A program made the translations under genes and the position numbers. The notes under the pieces are model-generated. The model saw only the letters and a list, made by a program, of their open reading frames with translations. It was not told the DNA's origin and searched no databases. A DNA stretch of 64,000 nt from Desulfuromonadaceae bacterium (GTDB lineage: Bacteria > Desulfobacterota > Desulfuromonadia > Geobacterales > Pseudopelobacteraceae). The DNA lies in the NCBI GenBank assembly GCA_028683435.1, contig JAQUIG010000006.1:1-64000 (forward strand), read 5' to 3'. Position 1 is the first letter of the stretch, and each line of letters opens with the position of its first letter. Positions 34,444-44,917 of the stretch are shown here, one piece after another.

Positions 34444-35733
34444 CTATCCTGGCTGCTTATCCATCATAACGGTGAACCAAAAGCTTGAGCCTTTACCCTC
34501 AATACTCTGTACACCGATATGTCCACCCATCAGTTCAGCGAACCGTTTAGATATCGTCAGTCCCAAACCGGTGCCGCCATATTTGCGTATGGTGGAACTG
34601 TCAGCCTGAGTAAACGGCTCAAATATATGCCCTTGCTCATCTGCCGCAATGCCGATGCCGCTATCGTGAACTAAAAAGCGGATGGTGACGGTATCTGTGT
34701 CCTCGGCATCTTTGCGGATCTGCAGAGCCACGGAACCGACAGGGGTGAATTTGATGGCGTTGCCTACCAGATTAATGATGATCTGGCGCAATCGTCCTGC
34801 GTCACCTTTCAATAAGGTCGGGACGTCAGGATCTATTGAATAGGTAAGCTCCAAACCTTTTTCACGGGCTTGAAGTGACAGTAATTTGATGGTATCGGCA
34901 ATCTCGTTTCTCAAGTCGAAGCGGGATATTTCCAGATCTATCTTGTGTGCTTCGATTTTTGAGAGTTCGAGTATATCGTTAATCAACCGTACCAGATCGA
35001 GACCGGCTTTTTTTGCCATGCACAAATCCTCCCGATGTTCCTGCGACAGATCACCCATCTCCAGAAGCTGAATAACCCCGATGATTGCATTCATCGGAGT
35101 GCGGATCTCGTGGCTCATGTTTGCCAGAAACTCGCTCTTGGCAACAGTGGCCGCTTCGGCTGCAATCTTGGCACGGCGCAACTCTTCTTCCGTCTGTTTG
35201 AGTTTGGTGATATCGGTCAAAGTGACCAGATACTCACCACCCTGCATCGATGTCGCATACTTATAGGCCCAAAAACTGGAACCGTCCGCACGTATCATAC
35301 GCAGCTCACACCCTTGAGTTTTTTTACCTTCAATAACCAGTTTACGGTACAGGTAATAAACGCTCTGGTCTTCCGGCAGTATGAAGTTCGTTACCGGTTT
35401 TTTGAGCAGCTCCTTTCTTGTCGAACCAAAAAGGGTTGCAGCGGTTATGTTGGCCTCCAGAATCAGCCCATGCTTACTGAGTGTCAGATAAGCAACCGGC
35501 GCCAGATCATACAGGTCGAAGTAGCGGCTCTTTGCAGCCTCAAGATCATGCTGCGTACGGTGCAACTCCTCGTTCTGTATCTCCAGCTCAATTTGATGCA
35601 CCTGCAGTTCATGGATGACTTGACAGGTCTCCTCGGATGAAAGAGTTTTAGAGGTTACATCGCCATCGGTTTTGAGCTTTTCTTCGGCACGCTGACGGAG
35701 TGTCAGAGCTGAATCCGGTTGTCCGTGTGTCAT
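34444..35733 (-). CDS. PAS-domain sensor histidine kinase
   Basis: The 429-residue kinase has an N-terminal helical region with a [16 protein letters not shown] segment, a PAS domain (about 85-195), a HisKA domain with [13 protein letters not shown], and a HATPase domain with N, G1 and G2 boxes ([23 protein letters not shown]). No membrane segment is visible, so it is cytoplasmic. It follows the CheB-CheR-PAS gene by 25 bases, and ATG 35733 avoids overlapping it. No receiver gene is adjacent. Confidence 0.88.
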   Translation of the reverse strand: MTHGQPDSALTLRQRAEEKLKTDGDVTSKTLSSEETCQVIHELQVHQIELEIQNEELHRTQHDLEAAKSRYFDLYDLAPVAYLTLSKHGLILEANITAATLFGSTRKELLKKPVTNFILPEDQSVYYLYRKLVIEGKKTQGCELRMIRADGSSFWAYKYATSMQGGEYLVTLTDITKLKQTEEELRRAKIAAEAATVAKSEFLANMSHEIRTPMNAIIGVIQLLEMGDLSQEHREDLCMAKKAGLDLVRLINDILELSKIEAHKIDLEISRFDLRNEIADTIKLLSLQAREKGLELTYSIDPDVPTLLKGDAGRLRQIIINLVGNAIKFTPVGSVALQIRKDAEDTDTVTIRFLVHDSGIGIAADEQGHIFEPFTQADSSTIRKYGGTGLGLTISKRFAELMGGHIGVQSIEGKGSSFWFTVMMDKQPG

Positions 35734-35758
35734 GGTTATGGTTCCCCTTGCACTTATT

Positions 35759-38698
35759 CTATTCCGCCAACCTCGCTGTCGTCGCAATCGCGTACACCTT
35801 TCCTGCACTATTCACCAAAGCGGTAGCGGTCATCAGCACCTCAAGTTTTGAACCGTCTTTAGCGAGCCTTTGCGTTCGATACGGACCCAGCCTATCATTA
35901 AGAGTCAGCTCATGTAACTGCTGCAAAGCTTGAGCTCGCTTCTCCTCCGGAACCATATCGCTAACATTCATCTGCAGCGCCTCGGATTCGCTCCAGCCGT
36001 ACATCCGTCCCGCCGCAGGGTTCCACGCAAGGATCTTTCCATCCATGTCCAGCAGCAAGATGGCATCGTTGGCATCGCGTACAATTGCAGTCAGGCGGAG
36101 CAGATCCTTCTGCGCATTTTGTATCGTGGTGATGTCTATAAAGGTAATTACCGCCCCCTCTATCGCGTTGGTTGTCGTGCGGTAAGGCATGATGCGCATG
36201 GCGTACCACTCACCATCCGTGGTCTGCAAATTTATTTCCTTTGGTTCCAAGGTATCAAGCACCGAATTGATATCCGCTTTCAGATTGTGGTAATCGATCA
36301 GATTAGAGGCGAAGTGATCTACCGGCCGCCCCACATCGCTGCGGACCAGGTTGATGATCTTGGTGACGGCGGGGGTGAAATGCACAATACGCAGTTGAAA
36401 ATCGACAAAAATCGTGCCGACGTCGGTGCCGGCAAGCAGATTGTTCATGTCGCTTTTCGCCCGTGACAGATCGGTCACCATCGACTGCAGTTCGGCGTTG
36501 ACGGTAAAGAGCTCTTCGTTGACAGACTGCAACTCCTCCTGGGATGTCACCAGTTCTTCGTTAGTGGATTGCAGTTCTTCATTCATTGACTGCATCTCCT
36601 CATTTGAGGATTTGAGTTCTGCATTGGACGTCTCAAGTTCCTCGTTAGCGATAAGCAGGCTTTCTTCCTTGTCGCGCAGTTCCTGCTCAAGCGCCGCGAT
36701 GTGAGCATCTGCATCCGCTGGCAGAAGGCTGCTTACTAGTTCCGATGAGGGCGTTTCCTCCAGCACGACAAGGTACAGAGGCGTTTCAGGCGGCCCTGCC
36801 GGATCTGTCTCTACCGGGTGGATGTTCAGATTAACGGTGGTGAAGGTGCCGTTGGTTTTGACACGCAGACCGGAGACCCTGACAATCTCTTTGCCGGCAA
36901 CAGCTTTATGCAGGGCAATGGTCAGCTTGTGCTGCAACCCTTCGCGCGCCATTTTCAGGATATTGTAGAGGCCGGTTACGCCTATGGCCGGTTCAAGATA
37001 CATCCCGGTGTGGCCATGCAGGTATAAAATATCCCCCTTGCCGTTGACAAGTGCAGCGACGGGAGTTACCTGATGCAGTAACGCCTGCTCGGTCAGCTCG
37101 CGCAGAGGAGCTTTTACAACGGCTGTCATCCTGGTAGACAACAGCGGGAGTGATGCACCGGTCATCGCCACCTGCGGGACAGGCCGGATCAGAGCTGTTC
37201 GTGGAGCGCACTGGATATCATCTTTGCGCTGATACAGTTTCGCTTTACGGTCCACTGTTTCAAAAAGATCACCAAAATTGCTCACCGTTTCTGATGTACC
37301 GAGAAACAGCATTCCGCACGGGTTCAGCGCGTAATGGAACAGAGGAATCAGCCTTTTTTGCAATTCCCCGCTCATATAGATCAGCAGATTACGGCAGCTG
37401 ATCAGGTCAATTTTTGAAAAGGGAGGATCTTTGATTACGTCCTGCTCAGAAAAAACAAGCATTTTGCGTAAGCCTTCATTGATACGATAGGCATTGCCGT
37501 CGGAATCCAGGGTAAAAAAGCGAGCCAGCCGTTCCGGCGAGATGTCAACAACGATACTGGCCGGATAAAGACCGACCCGGGCAGTGGCAATCGCCTTGCT
37601 GTCGATGTCGGTCGCGAAAAACTGTACGGTGAAGTTCTGCTTCAGTGTCTCCATATGTTCCTGCAGGAGGATGGCGATGGAATACGCTTCCTCACCAGTT
37701 GAACAACCGGGTGACCAGACACGGATAATACTGCCGGCACTCTTGTTGGCAAACAGCCTGGGTATGACTTTTCTTTCAAGGGCTTGAAATGCTTCCGAGT
37801 CGCGGAAAAAATTGGTCACGCCTATTAAAAGATCGCTGAAAAGGGCTTCTACTTCGGTCGGCGACTGCTGCAAATACTTGACATAGCCTTCTTTTGTTTC
37901 GATCTGGTAGAGTGCCATGCGCCGTTCGATGCGGCGGTGAATGGTGGTCGGCTTGTACTGTGAAAAATCATGGCCGGTCTGATTGCGCAGCAGGATGAAT
38001 ATCTTGTTCAGCGCATTCTCGACCACGGGATCGTGTGTGCCGGCAGGATGATGCGAAATGCCGAAGGCATGCGCTGCATAAGATATAACCTGGGCCGGCA
38101 TTTCAGCCGGCGGCAGGATATAGTCCGCCAATCCGGAGTTGATGACGCTGCGCGGCATACCATCATATTCGCAGGAACCGGGGTTCTGGGCTATGACAAG
38201 CCCACCCTCACCTTTAATCACACGGGCACCCTGCGTGCCGTCACTGCCGGTGCCGGAAAGTATTATGCAGATGGCACGTTCCTGCTGATCCTGGGCCAAC
38301 GAGCGGAAAAAAAAGTCGATCGGCAGGTGTTGACCACGCTGTGCAGTCGGCTCCAGCAGCTGGAGCGCACCTTTAAATACGGCCATGTCATAGCCGGGCG
38401 GAATGATATAGGCACAGTTGGGCTGTACGATTACGCCATCTGTCGCCTCAAAAACCTGCATGCGGGTATAGCGCCGAATCAGATCAGTAAGGACGCTTTT
38501 GTGATCCGGGGCCAGATGTTGCACCAGCACAAAAGCCATATCCGGGGCTTTGTCGGCAGGCATACCGGAAAAAAAAGCTTCAAAGGCGGCCAGACCACCG
38601 GCGGAAGCGCCGATTCCGACGATGGGAAAGTGGTTTTTAGGTATGGGCTCGGCAGGTTCTGCCGTTACTTCGGCTGCCGCAGTTTTTTTCCGACTCAC
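35759..38698 (-). CDS. CheB-CheR-coiled coil-PAS fusion protein
   Basis: The 979-residue protein fuses a CheB methylesterase (residues about 25-210, with GIGASAGG, QHLAPDH and GTGSDGTQG), a CheR methyltransferase (about 235-500, with SPGCSTGEEAYS and ATDID), a coiled coil (about 655-765) made of 7-residue repeats of the form NEELxSx, and two PAS domains (about 770-979). All catalytic residues of both enzymes appear present. Such proteins sit in non-classical chemosensory or stress circuits. No receiver precedes CheB. It starts with GTG after AAAGGAG and is cotranscribed with the PAS kinase. Confidence 0.88.
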   Translation of the reverse strand: MSRKKTAAAEVTAEPAEPIPKNHFPIVGIGASAGGLAAFEAFFSGMPADKAPDMAFVLVQHLAPDHKSVLTDLIRRYTRMQVFEATDGVIVQPNCAYIIPPGYDMAVFKGALQLLEPTAQRGQHLPIDFFFRSLAQDQQERAICIILSGTGSDGTQGARVIKGEGGLVIAQNPGSCEYDGMPRSVINSGLADYILPPAEMPAQVISYAAHAFGISHHPAGTHDPVVENALNKIFILLRNQTGHDFSQYKPTTIHRRIERRMALYQIETKEGYVKYLQQSPTEVEALFSDLLIGVTNFFRDSEAFQALERKVIPRLFANKSAGSIIRVWSPGCSTGEEAYSIAILLQEHMETLKQNFTVQFFATDIDSKAIATARVGLYPASIVVDISPERLARFFTLDSDGNAYRINEGLRKMLVFSEQDVIKDPPFSKIDLISCRNLLIYMSGELQKRLIPLFHYALNPCGMLFLGTSETVSNFGDLFETVDRKAKLYQRKDDIQCAPRTALIRPVPQVAMTGASLPLLSTRMTAVVKAPLRELTEQALLHQVTPVAALVNGKGDILYLHGHTGMYLEPAIGVTGLYNILKMAREGLQHKLTIALHKAVAGKEIVRVSGLRVKTNGTFTTVNLNIHPVETDPAGPPETPLYLVVLEETPSSELVSSLLPADADAHIAALEQELRDKEESLLIANEELETSNAELKSSNEEMQSMNEELQSTNEELVTSQEELQSVNEELFTVNAELQSMVTDLSRAKSDMNNLLAGTDVGTIFVDFQLRIVHFTPAVTKIINLVRSDVGRPVDHFASNLIDYHNLKADINSVLDTLEPKEINLQTTDGEWYAMRIMPYRTTTNAIEGAVITFIDITTIQNAQKDLLRLTAIVRDANDAILLLDMDGKILAWNPAAGRMYGWSESEALQMNVSDMVPEEKRAQALQQLHELTLNDRLGPYRTQRLAKDGSKLEVLMTATALVNSAGKVYAIATTARLAE

Positions 38699-38960
38699 GC
38701 TGCTTCTCCTTTAAAATGACAACATACTTCTCAGCTGACCGGCAAGATTTATAGTTTCTGCGCTTCAGCGTGATAAAAGACCGCCAGACGAGCCGGCACG
38801 GGCTTAAGCGTAATCGGGATCACTGTAACTATATCGTTATTTTTGTGGTTTACAAGAACAAATCCACCTGAAATCCGCCATGTTCCAAAATCCCCTTCAG
38901 ATTGACTTTACCCCACCTACGGTGCTATTCAGGGGCGTGTATTTAACCGAAGGAGCCTCC

Positions 38961-41615
38961 GTGTCAAAAAAGCATAGCCGTCTGTTCGCTTTCATCTCTA
39001 AATATCCGCGCCTGATTCTTACCCTGGCCCTGCTGTTTTCCTCGATCTCTGTCATATACACGATACATAACATGAAGTTCCTGACAGGCCGGGATGATCT
39101 GATGCCGAGAAACGCCGCCTTTCAGGTCGATTACCGCGAATACCGCGCCGAATTCGGAGATCAGGAAGAGATTGTAGCGGTGATAGAGTCGGATGACGCC
39201 GAAAAATCAACACGTGCTGCCGATGCGCTATATGCACGACTAAACAGAGACAAAGGCTTGTTCCGTGAGATTTTTTACCCTGGCGGCCTCCCCTTTTTCC
39301 GCAAAAACGGCCTGATGTTCATGCCGCTGAATGACATCAAAAACCTGCGTCATACATTGACAATGGCAGCTCCGATATTGAAAGATCTATCCGCTGCACC
39401 ATCAGTACAGACGCTTTTCACCAGCCTGTCAGGGCAGATCGATGGCTATCTGGAATCGGGCGATCCTGCCGTACTGGAGAGCCTGACCTTCATGTTGACC
39501 GCACTGGACAAGGGTTTCAAAGCCTTTGACGGCAAATCAAGCGGATTATCGATGGATTCCTTCCTGGCAGGTGGCGGCGACAAACCTTCCGTGATGGAGA
39601 GCGCCGGCAGACAGCAGGTCATTACCCTGTTGCCGATCAAGGAGGAGGGGAGCTTTGTCGCTTCGGAGAAGTCGATCCAGGCCGCCCGTGCCGCCCTGGA
39701 CGAAATCCTGCAAAAACCGGAGTTCAAGGGAATAAGCGGTGGTCTGACCGGAGTGCCGGTGCTGGAGTATGAAGAGATGGCCACCAGTCAGAGAGACATC
39801 GGTATTGCTACAGTGCTTTCTCTGTCACTGACGGTGATCCTGCTGCTGTTTGCCTTCCGCGGCCTGCTGAACGTTATCGCAGCAATGGTTTCTCTCATCG
39901 TTGGGATCTGCCTCTCATTCGGCTTTGCAACAGTGACGATCGGACACCTGAATATCCTTTCGATGGTTTTTGCCATAATGCTGATCGGACTGGGGGTCGA
40001 GTACGGCATCCAGATGGTACTGCGCTACCAGGAGGAACTGGCCCATGGTACCGACCGCCTGACAGCAATCGAGACATCGCTCACGGCGAATTTACGTTCC
40101 ATAACCATGGCCGCAGCCACAACTTCGCTGGCCTTCGTAACCTTTGTCCTGACCGACTTCAAAGGCATTGCCGAACTTGGTATCATCGCGGCCGGCGGTA
40201 TCGTCATCTGCGTAATTACCACCTTCACCGTACTGCCGGCAATGCTGGTTCTGCTGGAGCGGTTTCGGAAGGCCTCACCACCTCTCGCCACCAACCATCA
40301 CATTGAAAGTAAGGGCGTTTTCTTACCATTTCTTTTTTCCAGACCGAAAACGGTCATCGCCGCTGCACTGCTGCTATCGTTGATCTGCCTGTACCCTGCC
40401 CTGACCATGCGCTTCGATTACAACCTGATGAACCTGCAAGCCAAAGGGTTGCAATCGGTTGAATACGCCTACAAGCTGATGCGCAGCAAGGAAAACTCCG
40501 GCTATTTTGCCGTAGTCACTGCCAGGGATGAAGCAGAGGCACGCACTCTGACCGAGCGATTGGAGAAGCTTCCGGCCGTTGACCATGTGATCAGTAAACT
40601 ATCCTTTGTGCCGGAACTGCAGAGTGAAAAACAGGCCGAACTGGCAGCACTCCGACAGGTTATGAACCAGGTCAAGCCGGCCCCGTATGAAGAGAACCTG
40701 CAGGTCATGGCGCTCCCGGCAGTATTTGAAGATTTCCGCAGCCGGGTAGAGAAGCTCAAGAATACGCTGGAGGCGCATAAGGCCCCGGAAGCAAAGCCTA
40801 CAGCACTCTTCCTGACCACATTGGACAAATTTTTCAGTACGCTGGAAGCGGAAAAGGACAAGAATGCCCTGGGGTTACTGCGGGAATTTCAGGGGAGCAT
40901 GTTTGCCGGACTGCCCGACAAAATGCGAATATTGAAAGAGAGTCTGGAGGCAGCGCCGCTTTCTGAAGCCGATATTCCGCCGCAGCTTTTGCAGCGTTTT
41001 GTCGGCAGTAGCGGTAAACTGCTGTTGCAGGTAGCGGCAAAGAAGGAAATTTTTGAACGGGGACCGCTGCAGGAGTTCGTCGTTCAGGTCAAGAGCATCG
41101 TGCCAAGAGCGACCGGCGAACCGATAATGGTCTATGAATCGCTTTCGGTACTTCGCGATGCCTATCTGCAGGCCTTCGTCTATGCCTTCATCGGCATTAC
41201 CGTAATCCTGATGATCAATTTCAGGAGCATCCGCTACGCCCTGATGGGAACCGTGCCGCTAGGGGTCGGGCTGTTATTGATGATCGGCGGCATGAAATTA
41301 ATAGGCATCAGCTTCAATTCGGCCAACGTCATCGTGTTGCCACTGCTTCTGGGGGTGGGAATCGATTCAGCCATTTACATACTGAACCGTTATCGACAGG
41401 GAGTTGAATCTCCAGGAGAGGTTGCCACCAGCAGCGCCGGAGTTGGTGTGTTCCTCAATGCTCTGACGATCCTGTTCAGTTTCGGTGCCCTCATGGTTGC
41501 ACACCACCAGGGAGTATTCAGCATCGGCACAGTCATGTCGCTTGGCATGGTCGCCAGCGTCGCCGCGTTTTTGATATTTATGCCGGCGCTCCTGACGCTG
41601 TGGGGAAAGCGCTGA
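38961..41615 (+). CDS. RND-superfamily exporter, HpnN-like
   Basis: The 884-residue membrane protein has the two-half MMPL/RND layout: one helix, a periplasmic domain of about 220 residues, then five helices, repeated. The family acid-containing motifs lie in helices of each half (GLGVEYGIQM near residue 343, GVGIDSAIYI near 800). Length and pattern match HpnN, which moves hopanoids to the outer membrane. GTG 38961 has AAGGAG five bases upstream and is preferred to ATG 38880. Other hopanoid genes are not visible, so the lipid substrate is uncertain. Confidence 0.8.
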   Translation: MSKKHSRLFAFISKYPRLILTLALLFSSISVIYTIHNMKFLTGRDDLMPRNAAFQVDYREYRAEFGDQEEIVAVIESDDAEKSTRAADALYARLNRDKGLFREIFYPGGLPFFRKNGLMFMPLNDIKNLRHTLTMAAPILKDLSAAPSVQTLFTSLSGQIDGYLESGDPAVLESLTFMLTALDKGFKAFDGKSSGLSMDSFLAGGGDKPSVMESAGRQQVITLLPIKEEGSFVASEKSIQAARAALDEILQKPEFKGISGGLTGVPVLEYEEMATSQRDIGIATVLSLSLTVILLLFAFRGLLNVIAAMVSLIVGICLSFGFATVTIGHLNILSMVFAIMLIGLGVEYGIQMVLRYQEELAHGTDRLTAIETSLTANLRSITMAAATTSLAFVTFVLTDFKGIAELGIIAAGGIVICVITTFTVLPAMLVLLERFRKASPPLATNHHIESKGVFLPFLFSRPKTVIAAALLLSLICLYPALTMRFDYNLMNLQAKGLQSVEYAYKLMRSKENSGYFAVVTARDEAEARTLTERLEKLPAVDHVISKLSFVPELQSEKQAELAALRQVMNQVKPAPYEENLQVMALPAVFEDFRSRVEKLKNTLEAHKAPEAKPTALFLTTLDKFFSTLEAEKDKNALGLLREFQGSMFAGLPDKMRILKESLEAAPLSEADIPPQLLQRFVGSSGKLLLQVAAKKEIFERGPLQEFVVQVKSIVPRATGEPIMVYESLSVLRDAYLQAFVYAFIGITVILMINFRSIRYALMGTVPLGVGLLLMIGGMKLIGISFNSANVIVLPLLLGVGIDSAIYILNRYRQGVESPGEVATSSAGVGVFLNALTILFSFGALMVAHHQGVFSIGTVMSLGMVASVAAFLIFMPALLTLWGKR

Positions 41616-41636
41616 AATAGTTGGTTTGCACTAAAA

Positions 41637-42548
41637 TCAGGGGGCCGTTACGGTGACAATCTGACTCCCCTCTCCTCCGGGATTGACAACCTGAAGACGG
41701 AAATCCTTATTGACCGGAGAATAGGGATGCCGCTGGTAGATCAGTTTTGTGCAGTCGACATATATCAGCTTTTCCCGCTCGGACATATCCTGGCCACCAC
41801 GACCGCCGATCTGTACGCCATCCACATACAGCGAAGAGTTTTGATTGAAGTTCCTTCCGGTGATAATCAGTTCATACAGGTTCACACGCTCGTTTCCAAC
41901 CGTTACCTGGCCTATTTCCGGTCTGGTTTCAACAACCAGAGTCAGGGGCACCGAACCGTTTTCAGGTGCGTTTTTCACCAGCACCTGATGAAGTCCCCCC
42001 GGAACAGTCGGGACAACAAAAGAAATTGATTGCGGCGAAACAAGCGTGCTGGTGATCGCAGCACCATTAAAAAAGAGCATTGAAGAACCGCCGAAATTAC
42101 TGCCGCTGGCAATAACTTCGCGCTCCTTGCCTATTGCACAGGAGTTGATCCGGGACGGTTGCAGAGAGCTCAGTACGGGACGCAGCGGGAGAACCGTAAA
42201 ATTATAGGATCTGCCGGTCGTGCCATCGGAGCGTTTCAGATAAAGGGCGTACAGACCGGCTTCAAGCTTCAGCGGCAGATTGAATTCAGCCAGTCTGGTA
42301 CCGGTGATCCGGGCTGGAATTTCAATGCTCCCCAAAAAAACGGAGGCGCTTTCCCCGAAACCGTTTCCGGACAGCATCACCTTTGCACCTGGTTCTGCCT
42401 GAGCCGGGTTGATACTAAGAACCGTGACCGGGACAGGTTTCGAAGCTCTCTCATTTTTCACCCGCACACTATTTTCCGCAGCAACCGCTATGCCCGCCAG
42501 ACAAAAACAGAATATAATAATAAGTGTTCGTAAGGATGTTAGCAGCAT
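41637..42548 (-). CDS. Secreted IPT/TIG-domain protein
   Basis: The 303-residue protein has a signal peptide (cleavage near AVAAE) and about three IPT/TIG immunoglobulin-like repeats, seen from the recurring GxGFGESASVFLG, GSNFGGSSMLFFNG and GRNFNQNSSLYVDG. It starts 37 bases after lptG with GGAGG before the ATG, so it is in the lptF-lptG operon. It may be a periplasmic or outer-surface protein. No function is known. Confidence 0.75.
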   Translation of the reverse strand: MLLTSLRTLIIIFCFCLAGIAVAAENSVRVKNERASKPVPVTVLSINPAQAEPGAKVMLSGNGFGESASVFLGSIEIPARITGTRLAEFNLPLKLEAGLYALYLKRSDGTTGRSYNFTVLPLRPVLSSLQPSRINSCAIGKEREVIASGSNFGGSSMLFFNGAAITSTLVSPQSISFVVPTVPGGLHQVLVKNAPENGSVPLTLVVETRPEIGQVTVGNERVNLYELIITGRNFNQNSSLYVDGVQIGGRGGQDMSEREKLIYVDCTKLIYQRHPYSPVNKDFRLQVVNPGGEGSQIVTVTAP

Positions 42549-42584
42549 GTGGAACCTCCATATAATTGAGGTATATTTTCAGTT

Positions 42585-43664
42585 TTACCCTTTAACCGTC
42601 ATCGAAAGCCAGATTCCGCTCAGCAAAAAAATAAAATTAGCACCCCAGGCGGCGACGACCGGGGTCAAAATACCGCTCCGGCCATAAGAGAGCAGCACGG
42701 CGTTGACGACAAAGTACGCGAAACCGATTCCGATACTGGTGCCGATTCCCATAGCAATACCGCCGGAGCGGCTGTTTTTTAGAGCGAACGGGATTCCGAG
42801 CATCACCATTATCAGGGCTGCAAAGGGTGAGGCAATCTTGGCGTGCATCATCGCCAGATAGCGATAAGACTGATAGCCGCCATTCCTCAGATTTTCCGCA
42901 TACTCCTTCAGCGAGCGGATGCTCATGTTATCGGCGTCTTTTTCCAGAACCTGCAAATCTTCAATTTTAAGATTAAGGTCTAGCACCATCGTCTGCGCAG
43001 AGTACGGCGCATACCCTGCCGTCGTCTGGAAGTTTCTCAGTGTGGTTGAATTCAAGGTCCATCGCCCGTCCCTGAAGAGTGCCGTATCGGCGTCAATCCT
43101 GCTGACCGGATTCATGGCGTCGTCTACGTTCCAGACGACAACCCCACTCAAAGTCTTTGTTATGGGTTCAAAAAGTCGTGCCTGCAGGATCATCGACGAA
43201 GAGCGAAACCAGATGTTGTTGCGTTTGAACGTTATACGATCACTTTTTTTCTTGATCTTGACATTCTCAATCTGTTCTGTATGCACATAACTATGAGGCA
43301 AAACCAATTCCGAATTAATCAGCAACAAGATGCTGACAAAAAAACCGAGCGTCAGCATCGGCAGCGAAATCCTCAACAGGCTGATTCCACAGCTGCGCAG
43401 CGCAATAATTTCGCTGTCGCGTGAAAGCACCCCAAGCGTCAGCAACGTAGCCATAAGAACAGAGAACGTGGCGGTACGGCTGATCATTTCAGGGAGCTTC
43501 CAAATAAAGTACTGCAGGATATCACCAGCGGCTCCCCCTTCACGCATAAAACGGGGGATTTTCTCAATGAGATCAATTACCAGATAGATCCCGACAAAGC
43601 CGCTCAGACAGAGCATCAGCAAGCGCAACCAGGTCTGGGCAATATAACGGTTGATAACGCTCAT
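42585..43664 (-). CDS. lptG: LPS export permease LptG
   Basis: The 359-residue protein has the LptF/LptG layout of three N-terminal helices, a periplasmic jellyroll domain (about 100-260) and three C-terminal helices. RDSEIIALRSCGIS in the cytoplasmic loop is the coupling-helix motif. With LptF and LptB it extracts lipopolysaccharide from the inner membrane. ATG 43664 lies one base after the lptF stop and is chosen over an upstream start in lptF. Confidence 0.88.
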   Translation of the reverse strand: MSVINRYIAQTWLRLLMLCLSGFVGIYLVIDLIEKIPRFMREGGAAGDILQYFIWKLPEMISRTATFSVLMATLLTLGVLSRDSEIIALRSCGISLLRISLPMLTLGFFVSILLLINSELVLPHSYVHTEQIENVKIKKKSDRITFKRNNIWFRSSSMILQARLFEPITKTLSGVVVWNVDDAMNPVSRIDADTALFRDGRWTLNSTTLRNFQTTAGYAPYSAQTMVLDLNLKIEDLQVLEKDADNMSIRSLKEYAENLRNGGYQSYRYLAMMHAKIASPFAALIMVMLGIPFALKNSRSGGIAMGIGTSIGIGFAYFVVNAVLLSYGRSGILTPVVAAWGANFIFLLSGIWLSMTVKG

Positions 43665-43665
43665 T

Positions 43666-44829
43666 TCAGGAGGCCCTCCTGAAATAATCCAGAAATCTTC
43701 GCAGCGGGAAAAGAGGGATTCTCTTCTCAAGTGATGCCATTCGTAAAAAAAACAAACCGAGACATAAGAACATCAGATTGGGAATCCAGAGCATAACGGC
43801 AGTAGGGGCAATTCCTCTCTCCGCCAGTGTCCGCACAACCGACATCATAATATAGTAGGTAATAATAATTGAAAGGCTGACGATAAAACCGCCCGATTTA
43901 CCCGAGCGGCGGTTTTGCATCCCCAAGGGAATTGCCAGGATTGCGAAAACCAGTGAGGCGAATGGAAATGTAAAGCGGCTGTGAAGCTCAGCCGAAGTTT
44001 TTAGACGATCCATGACAGAAATGCCCGGATCTTCAATCCTGCGCTGCAGTTCAGACAGCCCCATATCCGACTCATTCCGCGATATTTCACCGCTGCCTCC
44101 GTTGTCACCAACCGTCATGCTGTATTCACCAAAATGAACCAACCTATAGAGACCGCCGGCACCAGCCATATGAATAGTACCGTCATGCAAGGAGAGTAGC
44201 AGCGCCCGACTGCCGTCCACCGCCGTAACAACTCCGTCATGCGCAAAAATTGTCATGGGACGTTCAGGATTGCGGCCATCGTGAATAATTACCCCTTTCA
44301 ATGTTTGGCTCTGTTCGTCATAGCGGTCGGTATACATGACGACACCCGGAATATCGTCCCAGAATGTTTTTTCTCGAATGGTGGCGGAAATGTTCCGCTT
44401 CAATACCTTGAAGCTGAGCTCCTTGAAAGCACTGTTGCCCCATGGCACGCCGAGGGTACTTGCGCCCAGGGCCAGCAGCACGGCAACAGATGCGCATAAG
44501 ATCACCGGCGGCATCATCTGGGTGAGGCTCATGCCGCTTGCCTTGATGATAATAATCTCGTTGTCGGCCGAAAGTCGTCCAAACGCCAGAAGCACAGCCA
44601 GCAAAAAGGCCATTGGAATTGTAAACACCAGAAATGACGGAACAAGATACAGAATCATCCTGCTGACATCTGCCAGCGGGACTCCATATGACACGACAAG
44701 TTCAGTCAGCTTGATGAGGCGCCCCATCAGCAGAACCAATGTAAAAATGACTATGCCAAGCAGGAAGAGCGAGGTTATTTCGCGAATTATGTAGAGGGAT
44801 AAAATACGTTTCACTGGGTGATGATACAT
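43666..44829 (-). CDS. lptF: LPS export permease LptF
   Basis: The 387-residue paralogue of LptG shares its layout (three helices, periplasmic domain, three helices) and the cytoplasmic motif SADNEIIIIKASG. It forms the other half of the LptB2FG channel. The adjoining lptG and TIG genes follow on the same strand. The Shine-Dalgarno sequence is poor, so the exact start is uncertain. Confidence 0.88.
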   Translation of the reverse strand: MYHHPVKRILSLYIIREITSLFLLGIVIFTLVLLMGRLIKLTELVVSYGVPLADVSRMILYLVPSFLVFTIPMAFLLAVLLAFGRLSADNEIIIIKASGMSLTQMMPPVILCASVAVLLALGASTLGVPWGNSAFKELSFKVLKRNISATIREKTFWDDIPGVVMYTDRYDEQSQTLKGVIIHDGRNPERPMTIFAHDGVVTAVDGSRALLLSLHDGTIHMAGAGGLYRLVHFGEYSMTVGDNGGSGEISRNESDMGLSELQRRIEDPGISVMDRLKTSAELHSRFTFPFASLVFAILAIPLGMQNRRSGKSGGFIVSLSIIITYYIMMSVVRTLAERGIAPTAVMLWIPNLMFLCLGLFFLRMASLEKRIPLFPLRRFLDYFRRAS

Positions 44830-44868
44830 GAGCGGGAGAAATGTGTAAAGAACTCAGCAGACATACAA

Positions 44869-44895
44869 GCGGGAACCCGCTGCCAGGTTCCCGCT
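44869..44895 (-). terminator. Hairpin after desulfoferrodoxin gene
   Basis: AGCGGGAACC (44869-44878) pairs with GGTTCCCGCT (44886-44895). The T tract on the minus strand is weak. Confidence 0.5.
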
Positions 44896-44917
44896 GCAAA
44901 TAAGGGTTTATTACAAA

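Noticed and set aside
38880..38960. Upstream ATG start of the RND exporter
   Set aside because: GTG 38961 has an ideal AAGGAG and starts just before the first helix, while the 27 upstream residues look random.
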